Below, in pieces: positions 5,607 through 10,250 of a stretch of DNA of 10,250 nt. Both the position numbers and the translations under genes were made by a program. Every line of letters begins with the position of its first letter. Within the stretch, counting starts at the first letter, position 1. The notes beneath the pieces were generated by a model that saw only the letters and a list, made by a program, of their open reading frames with translations, ran no database searches and was not told the DNA's origin. The stretch lies in contig DYZF01000029.1 in assembly GCA_020741375.1 (NCBI GenBank), positions 1 to 10,250 on the forward strand. Direction: 5' to 3'. Origin of the DNA: Tessaracoccus flavescens. GTDB taxonomy: Bacteria; Actinomycetota; Actinomycetes; Propionibacteriales; Propionibacteriaceae.

Positions 5607-7791
5607 GCTGATCGAACACCGATCGAAGCGTCATCCACCACTGCTCGAACGGGCGCTGGTTGTCCCAATCCATCCCGGCCATGACGTCGCGCGTGGGCGC
5701 CATCAAGCCCGCGACCGCGCTGCTGGCAGCCACGTAGTTCGCGCTTCCCGCCTTCAGCTGCTCGTCGAGATTCAGGATGGCTTGATAGGCGAGCCGCGTG
5801 GCGTTGATGCGGTCGAAGGGCGACGGCACGCCGCCCTGCTGCACGTGCCCGATCACCGCTTGGCGCACTGAGAAGGCGCCCTGACCTTCCGCCTCGAAGA
5901 GGCGGGCGACGAACTCCGACGTGTAGTGATCGCTGGCTTCCTCGCCCATGACAGTGAGGTAGAACGTGCGGCCGGTGTTGAACGCGTCCAACAGCGCGAC
6001 CACGTCGGTGGACAGCTCCTGCAGCGAGATGCCGGTCTCGGGAAGGTAGGCCTTCTCGGCGCCGCCCGCGATGCCGCCCATGAGCGGCAGGAATCCGCAG
6101 CCGCGACCCATCGTCTCCACGACGAACGCCCGCTTGCTCGCTGACGCCGACATGCGCACCATGTCGATCGAATCCACGACGGTGTTCAGCGCAGTGTCTG
6201 CGCCGACGGCCATCGGCCACGACGGCAGGTTGTTGTCGATGCTCGCCGGAAGCAACGCGATCGGGATGTTGAAGGCCGGATAACGTCGCCGCTCCCGCTC
6301 CAGCATGTCAACGGTGGCGTACGCATGGAATCCGCCCATGACGAGCAGGGCGTCGATCTTGTGCTCTTCGAGGGTCCGAGCCATCTGGTAGAGGTCGGAT
6401 TCGGCCGGGACCAGTCGACGGGTGCCGAACGACGCGCCACCCGAGTGCGCCATCCCTTCCACCGTCGACCACTCGACGTCGACCACGTCACCGTTGATCA
6501 GGCCCGGCACGCCCCCGCGCACGGCCAGCATCTTGTAGCCGCGATCGAGGCCGGAACGCACCGCAACCCGCGCGAGCTGATTCATGCCCGGCGCCAAGGC
6601 ACCGGCGTGCATGATCGCGATGCGCTTCGCGTCAGGCGACGGCGCCACCGTCGGGGTAGCCTCCGTGAGCACGCGGTAGATGTCGATCATGCGCGTGAAG
6701 CCGTGGCCGCGAGCCTCGACGGCGCCCTGATAGTCGCCCTCGGCGACCAGTTCGCTCACGCGATGCGTGTCCTCGACCGCTTGAATCAGCGGACGCACAT
6801 GCACCTGATCGCGGTGGACGCCCACCAGTAGCGCCTCCGACTCGCCTTCGGCGGCCAGCACCCGACGGACTGCCTCGACGCCGCAGGCCGTGGCCATCCA
6901 GCGGTCGTAGGCCGACGGCGTCCCACCACGCTGGACGTGGCCCAGGATCGTGATCCGGGCCTCCTCGCCGGTGCGCTCGCGCAGCGCGTTTTGAATGCGC
7001 TCGGCGGTGATGGGCTGGCCGTCTCGATCGGCTGCGCCCTCTGCCACGACGATGATGGAATCTCGGCGCCCGGCGTCGCGACCGCGCGCCAACACCTGCG
7101 TCATGCGATCCTCCCAGCCGTCGCGCGGCGGCGATTCGGGAAGGAAGGTGTAGTCGGCTCCGCCGGCGATGGCGCTCATCAGCGCTAGGTAGCCACAGCG
7201 GCGGCCCATGACCTCGACGATGAACGTGCGGCGGTGCGATTCCGCGGTGGACGAGATGGCGTCGATCGCCTCGGTGATCCGGTGCAGCGCGGAATCGGTA
7301 CCGATGGTCATGTCGGTGCCCACCATGTCGTTATCGATCGAACCGACCAGGCCCGCGATGTGCAGGTGCGGGTGGGCGTCGGCCTGCTCCCCACTGATGC
7401 GTCCAGCGTCCAGCAGCTCGCGGACGTAGACGGCCCATTCGAGGGCCAACGCGCGGCTACCGGTCAGGGATCCGTCGCCGCCGATCACGATCAGGCGGTC
7501 GATCCCCGCTTGGATCAGATTCTCGACGGCAGTGAGCTGGCCCTCGCGGGTGCGGAATTCGTCCGAGCGGGCCGTGCCGATGACGGTGCCGCCCTTGTTG
7601 AGGATGCCGGAGACGTCGCTCCAGCCCATCTGGCGGATGTTGTCGCCGCCAGCAATGGCGCCCTGCCACCCCTCACGGATGGCGTACACCTCGGCTCCCT
7701 CGTGGATGCCTGCGCGCACGATGGCGCGCACTGCGGCGTTCATGCCCTGGGCGTCACCACCCGAGGTCATGACACCGATCCGGCGGGTCAT
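5581..7791 (-). CDS. pfkA: tandem-duplicated, eukaryote-type 6-phosphofructokinase
   Basis: A 736-residue enzyme, about twice the usual bacterial PFK, expected to phosphorylate fructose 6-phosphate to the 1,6-bisphosphate in the cytoplasm. The N-terminal half (1 to about 380) has TSGGDAQGMNA (9-19), the ATP-site GGDGS (104-108) whose G107 points to ATP rather than pyrophosphate, the catalytic SIDND (D153), the substrate motif MGR (195-197) and GHVQRGGTPSAYDR (284-297). The C-terminal half (about 388-736) repeats the fold with altered motifs: GGFHAY (486-491) instead of GGDGS, SIDNN (517-521), ETMGRGCG (559-566) and GHVQQGG (648-654). Phrases such as GLVGSIDND and EQWW match animal PFK as I remember it, so the C-half is probably regulatory. 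The ATG at 7791 overlaps the DUF3052 stop as ATGA, implying translational coupling; an open frame extends to 7833 but lacks this support. The gene symbol is by function only. Confidence 0.93.
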   Translation of the reverse strand: MTRRIGVMTSGGDAQGMNAAVRAIVRAGIHEGAEVYAIREGWQGAIAGGDNIRQMGWSDVSGILNKGGTVIGTARSDEFRTREGQLTAVENLIQAGIDRLIVIGGDGSLTGSRALALEWAVYVRELLDAGRISGEQADAHPHLHIAGLVGSIDNDMVGTDMTIGTDSALHRITEAIDAISSTAESHRRTFIVEVMGRRCGYLALMSAIAGGADYTFLPESPPRDGWEDRMTQVLARGRDAGRRDSIIVVAEGAADRDGQPITAERIQNALRERTGEEARITILGHVQRGGTPSAYDRWMATACGVEAVRRVLAAEGESEALLVGVHRDQVHVRPLIQAVEDTHRVSELVAEGDYQGAVEARGHGFTRMIDIYRVLTEATPTVAPSPDAKRIAIMHAGALAPGMNQLARVAVRSGLDRGYKMLAVRGGVPGLINGDVVDVEWSTVEGMAHSGGASFGTRRLVPAESDLYQMARTLEEHKIDALLVMGGFHAYATVDMLERERRRYPAFNIPIALLPASIDNNLPSWPMAVGADTALNTVVDSIDMVRMSASASKRAFVVETMGRGCGFLPLMGGIAGGAEKAYLPETGISLQELSTDVVALLDAFNTGRTFYLTVMGEEASDHYTSEFVARLFEAEGQGAFSVRQAVIGHVQQGGVPSPFDRINATRLAYQAILNLDEQLKAGSANYVAASSAVAGLMAPTRDVMAGMDWDNQRPFEQWWMTLRSVFDQLSRRPGQE

Positions 7792-8219
7792 CTCCGGGCA
7801 CCCTTGGGGCGGACAACCTTCGTCGCCTGCCAATCGCTCGCCACATTGGCGGTCTTGGTCAGCGACAACCCGGCGATCGCGACGCCCTCGGCCAGCGAGG
7901 CCGCGTTGATGAAGCCCGGACGGCCCACCTTGGGGGTGAGCATCCAGATGTAGCCGGAATCAGTGAGATCCGTCATGGCATCGACGAGACCGTCGGCGAC
8001 ATCGCCATCCTCGTCCCGCCACCAGAGCACGACCACGTCGACGGCCTCCAAAACGTCGTCGATCATCTCGGCGTCGATGATGTCCATGATGTCGTCGCGC
8101 AAATCCGCGTCGACGTCCTCGTCCCAGCCGAGTTCCTGAACGACCATTCCGGGCTCAAGTCCTAGAAGGTCTGCTCCCGCTAACCCCTCACTATGTGCGT
8201 GATCCTTATCGATGTCCAC
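7788..8219 (-). CDS. DUF3052 family protein of unknown function
   Basis: A small acidic cytoplasmic protein (143 residues from the chosen start) of the DUF3052 family, recognised from LGLEPG (19-24), VVQELGWDEDVD (26-37), VVLWWRDEDGD (63-73), IWMLTPKVGRPG (91-102) and the C-terminal VVRPKGARR. From memory, M. tuberculosis Rv2239c has the same motifs and lies near aceE; Streptomyces relatives have about 23 residues before the same EPG motif. No catalytic signature is evident and no biochemical role can be assigned. GTG 8219 was chosen because it gives the family's usual N-terminal length. The frame stays open to GTG 8255 (155 residues), but that start would lie about 15 nt from the aceE terminator. 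Neither has a strong ribosome binding site. The first 20 codons include rare TTA and CTA leucines. The stop overlaps the pfk ATG, so the two proteins are probably made together. Confidence 0.88.
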   Translation of the reverse strand: MDIDKDHAHSEGLAGADLLGLEPGMVVQELGWDEDVDADLRDDIMDIIDAEMIDDVLEAVDVVVLWWRDEDGDVADGLVDAMTDLTDSGYIWMLTPKVGRPGFINAASLAEGVAIAGLSLTKTANVASDWQATKVVRPKGARR

Positions 8220-8269
8220 ATCCCCAAGCCTGCCAGATGCCCCCGCCGTTCGCACGTGGGTGTCGACCT

Positions 8270-8310
8270 AAAGAACGACGGGGCCCGTCCAGAATGGACG
8301 AACCCCGTCG
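8270..8310 (-). terminator. intrinsic terminator after aceE
   Basis: On the minus strand, CGACGGGG (8303-8310) and CCCCGTCG (8276-8283) form the outer stem. TGGACG/CGTCCA continue it across two mismatched positions, with a 3-nt loop at 8292-8294. The tract TTCTTT (8275-8270) follows directly. The total is about 14 pairs, GC-rich, with a U-rich tail, 22 nt beyond the aceE stop. This is a clear Rho-independent terminator for aceE. Confidence 0.85.
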
Positions 8311-8332
8311 AATTGCGCTGTGGCCAGCGGCT

Positions 8333-10250
8333 CTAGGCGTCGCCGCCCGCGTTGCCGGACGAGCCGGCTGTGACGTCGTCGAGCTTGTACTTCGCCGCCG
8401 CCTCGGTGGCCCATTCCTGCGGCACCTCGCCGTTCATGGCCAGACGCTGCAGCACGGCCACCGCGATGGACGGACCGTCGATGTTGAAGAAACGACGCGC
8501 CGCAGCACGGGTGTCCGAGAAGCCGAAGCCGTCCGCACCGAGCGTGGTGTAATCGCCGGGAACCCACTGACGGATCTGATCCGGGACCGCACGCATGTAG
8601 TCCGACACCGCGACGACGGGGCCGGCGGCGTCAGCGAGCTTCTGCTCCACCCAGGTGGGCTGGTGATCGCCGAACGGATCGTGGAACTTCTTCTCATCGA
8701 GTTCCAGACCCTCGCGGCGCAGTTCGCCCCACGAGGTGACCGACCAGACGTCGGCCACGATGCCGTAATCGGCCTTGAGCAGTTCCTGCGCCTCGAGTGC
8801 CCACGGGACACCGACGCCGGACGCCAGGATCTGGGCGCGACGTGCGTCCGCGCCCACACCGTCGGCGTTGCCGGGCTTGAGCAGGTACATGCCGCGGAGG
8901 ATGCCCTCTACGTCGACGTTCTCCGGCTCGGCGGGCTGCACGATGGGCTCGTTGTACACCGTCAGGTAGTAGATGATGTCTTCGGGCTTCTCGCCGTACA
9001 TGCGCTTCAGGCCGTCGCGCACGATGTGGGCGATCTCGTAGCCGTAGGCCGGGTCGTAGGCGCAGATCGCCGTGTTGGTGGAGGCGAGCAGCGGCGAGTG
9101 ACCGTCCATGTGCTGGGTGCCTTCACCGGTCAGCGTGGTGCGGCCAGCGGTGGCGCCGATCATGAAGCCACGGGCCAGCTGGTCTGCGGCGGCCCAGATG
9201 CCGTCGCCGGTGCGCTGGAAGCCGAACATCGAGTAGAAGACGTAGATCGGCACCATCGGCTCGCCGTGCGTGGCGTAGGCCGTGCCGGCGGCGCTGAACG
9301 CTGCGACGGAGCCGGCCTCGTTGATGCCGGTGTGCAGGATCTGGCCGTTCTTCGACTCGCGGTAGCTCAGGAACAGCTCGTTGTCGACGGGCGTGTAGTT
9401 CTGGCCGTGCGGGTTGTAAATCTTGATCGTCGGGAAGAACGCATCCATGCCGAAGGTGCGGGCCTCGTCGGGGATGATCGGGACGACGCGCGGAGCGAAC
9501 TCCTTGTCGCGCATGAGGTCCTTGAGGAGACGCACGAACGCCATCGTGGTGGCGACCTGCTGGTTGCCGGAGCCCTTCTTGGCGGATTCGTAGGTCTTGT
9601 CGCCGGGCAGGGAGATGAACTTGCGGTCGCCGCGGCGCTCGGGCAGGTAGCCGCCCAGTTCGCGACGGCGCTCCTGCAGGTACTTGATGCGCGGATCGTC
9701 CTGGCCGGGGTGGATGTACGGCGGCTTGTACGGGTCCGCTTCGAGCTGCTCGTCGGTGACGGGCACGTCGACGCGGTCGCGGAAGCTCTTCAGATCATCG
9801 AGCGCCAGCTTCTTCATCTGGTGCGTGGCGTTGCGGCCGGCGAAGTGCTTGCCCAGGAAGTAGCCCTTGATGGTGTGCGCGAGGATCACCGTCGGGGCGC
9901 CCGTGAACTGGGTGGCGGAACGGTAGGCCGCGTACACCTTGTGGTAATCGTGGCCGCCGCGGCTGAGGCGCCAGATGTCGTCGTCGGTCCAGTCCTTGAC
10001 CATGGCCGCGGTGCGCGGGTCGCGCTCGAAGAAGTGCTTGCGCACGTAGGCGCCGTCGTTGGCCTTGAAGGTTTGGAAGTCACCGTCGGTGGTGGAGTTC
10101 ATGATGTTGACCAGCGCGCCGTCGGTGTCGTTGGCCAGCAGCGGATCCCAGCCGCGGCCCCAGACAACCTTGATCACGTTCCAACCGGCGCCGCGGAAGA
10201 AGGCCTCCAGCTCCTGGATGATCTTGCCGTTGCCGCGGACCGGGCCGTCG
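8333..10250 (-). CDS. aceE: pyruvate dehydrogenase E1 component, homodimeric type (N-terminus outside window)
   Basis: The C-terminal 638 residues of an enzyme about 900 long; the frame runs off the right edge. E1 is thiamine-diphosphate dependent. It decarboxylates pyruvate and transfers the acetyl group to the lipoyl domain of E2, linking glycolysis to acetyl-CoA. The visible part begins [18 protein letters not shown], which follows the ThDP-binding GDG...NCN motif in this family, so that motif lies just outside. Other family hallmarks are [12 protein letters not shown], then [10 protein letters not shown], whose His aligns by my reading with E. coli H407. [19 protein letters not shown] (the Glu that contacts the cofactor), [16 protein letters not shown] and [15 protein letters not shown] motifs follow. 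The open frame could begin at GTG 10177, but that is internal to the gene: homology continues upstream to the edge. It is not the alpha/beta heterotetrameric E1. Confidence 0.96.
   Translation of the reverse strand, partial: DGPVRGNGKIIQELEAFFRGAGWNVIKVVWGRGWDPLLANDTDGALVNIMNSTTDGDFQTFKANDGAYVRKHFFERDPRTAAMVKDWTDDDIWRLSRGGHDYHKVYAAYRSATQFTGAPTVILAHTIKGYFLGKHFAGRNATHQMKKLALDDLKSFRDRVDVPVTDEQLEADPYKPPYIHPGQDDPRIKYLQERRRELGGYLPERRGDRKFISLPGDKTYESAKKGSGNQQVATTMAFVRLLKDLMRDKEFAPRVVPIIPDEARTFGMDAFFPTIKIYNPHGQNYTPVDNELFLSYRESKNGQILHTGINEAGSVAAFSAAGTAYATHGEPMVPIYVFYSMFGFQRTGDGIWAAADQLARGFMIGATAGRTTLTGEGTQHMDGHSPLLASTNTAICAYDPAYGYEIAHIVRDGLKRMYGEKPEDIIYYLTVYNEPIVQPAEPENVDVEGILRGMYLLKPGNADGVGADARRAQILASGVGVPWALEAQELLKADYGIVADVWSVTSWGELRREGLELDEKKFHDPFGDHQPTWVEQKLADAAGPVVAVSDYMRAVPDQIRQWVPGDYTTLGADGFGFSDTRAAARRFFNIDGPSIAVAVLQRLAMNGEVPQEWATEAAAKYKLDDVTAGSSGNAGGDA

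Noticed and set aside
7792..7833. Fourteen-residue N-terminal extension of pfk
   Set aside because: It lies inside the DUF3052 coding sequence, is absent from the PFK fold, and the ATGA overlap gives a better start at 7791.
7234..7953. Plus-strand open frame of 239 codons opposite pfk and DUF3052
   Set aside because: It is antisense to two well-supported genes with conserved motifs, and its own product looks like random GC-rich translation.

Overview
The window is a GC-rich stretch of ordinary chromosome from an actinobacterium (Actinomycetota). The grounds are the strong G/C bias at third codon positions, the frequent GTG starts, the prfB-ftsE-ftsX gene order, a homodimeric-type AceE, and a DUF3052 protein next to aceE, an association I recall from mycobacteria. 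Propionibacteriales is my best guess for the order, but that is inference. There are seven protein genes, one of them cut by the right edge, and one tRNA. No mobile element, CRISPR array, phage gene or integration site was seen.

Left block (about 54-4429, all minus strand, read right to left): prfB (release factor 2), then ftsE and ftsX (the divisome ABC-type complex), then a secreted coiled-coil M23 peptidase. The gaps ftsE-ftsX and ftsX-peptidase are both 17 nt. This looks like one cell-division module. FtsE hydrolyses ATP inside the cell, FtsX carries the signal across the membrane, and the peptidase is the likely peptidoglycan hydrolase they switch on.

Middle block (about 4537-5606, plus strand): tRNA-Val(UAC), followed by a single-pass membrane protein with a Ser/Pro-rich stalk and an extracytoplasmic domain with four cysteines. 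I cannot assign its function. Its 3' end overlaps the convergent pfk gene by 26 nt.

Right block (about 5581-10250, minus strand): aceE (pyruvate dehydrogenase E1, N-terminus outside the window), a clear intrinsic terminator, then a DUF3052 gene joined by an ATGA stop/start overlap to an unusual 736-residue phosphofructokinase. That enzyme is a tandem duplication resembling eukaryotic PFK in both halves: an intact N-terminal catalytic half and a C-terminal half whose nucleotide-site motif has decayed. This DUF3052-PFK pair beside aceE is the most interesting part of the window. The rest is well-conserved core genome, and I found no defence or other exotic system.
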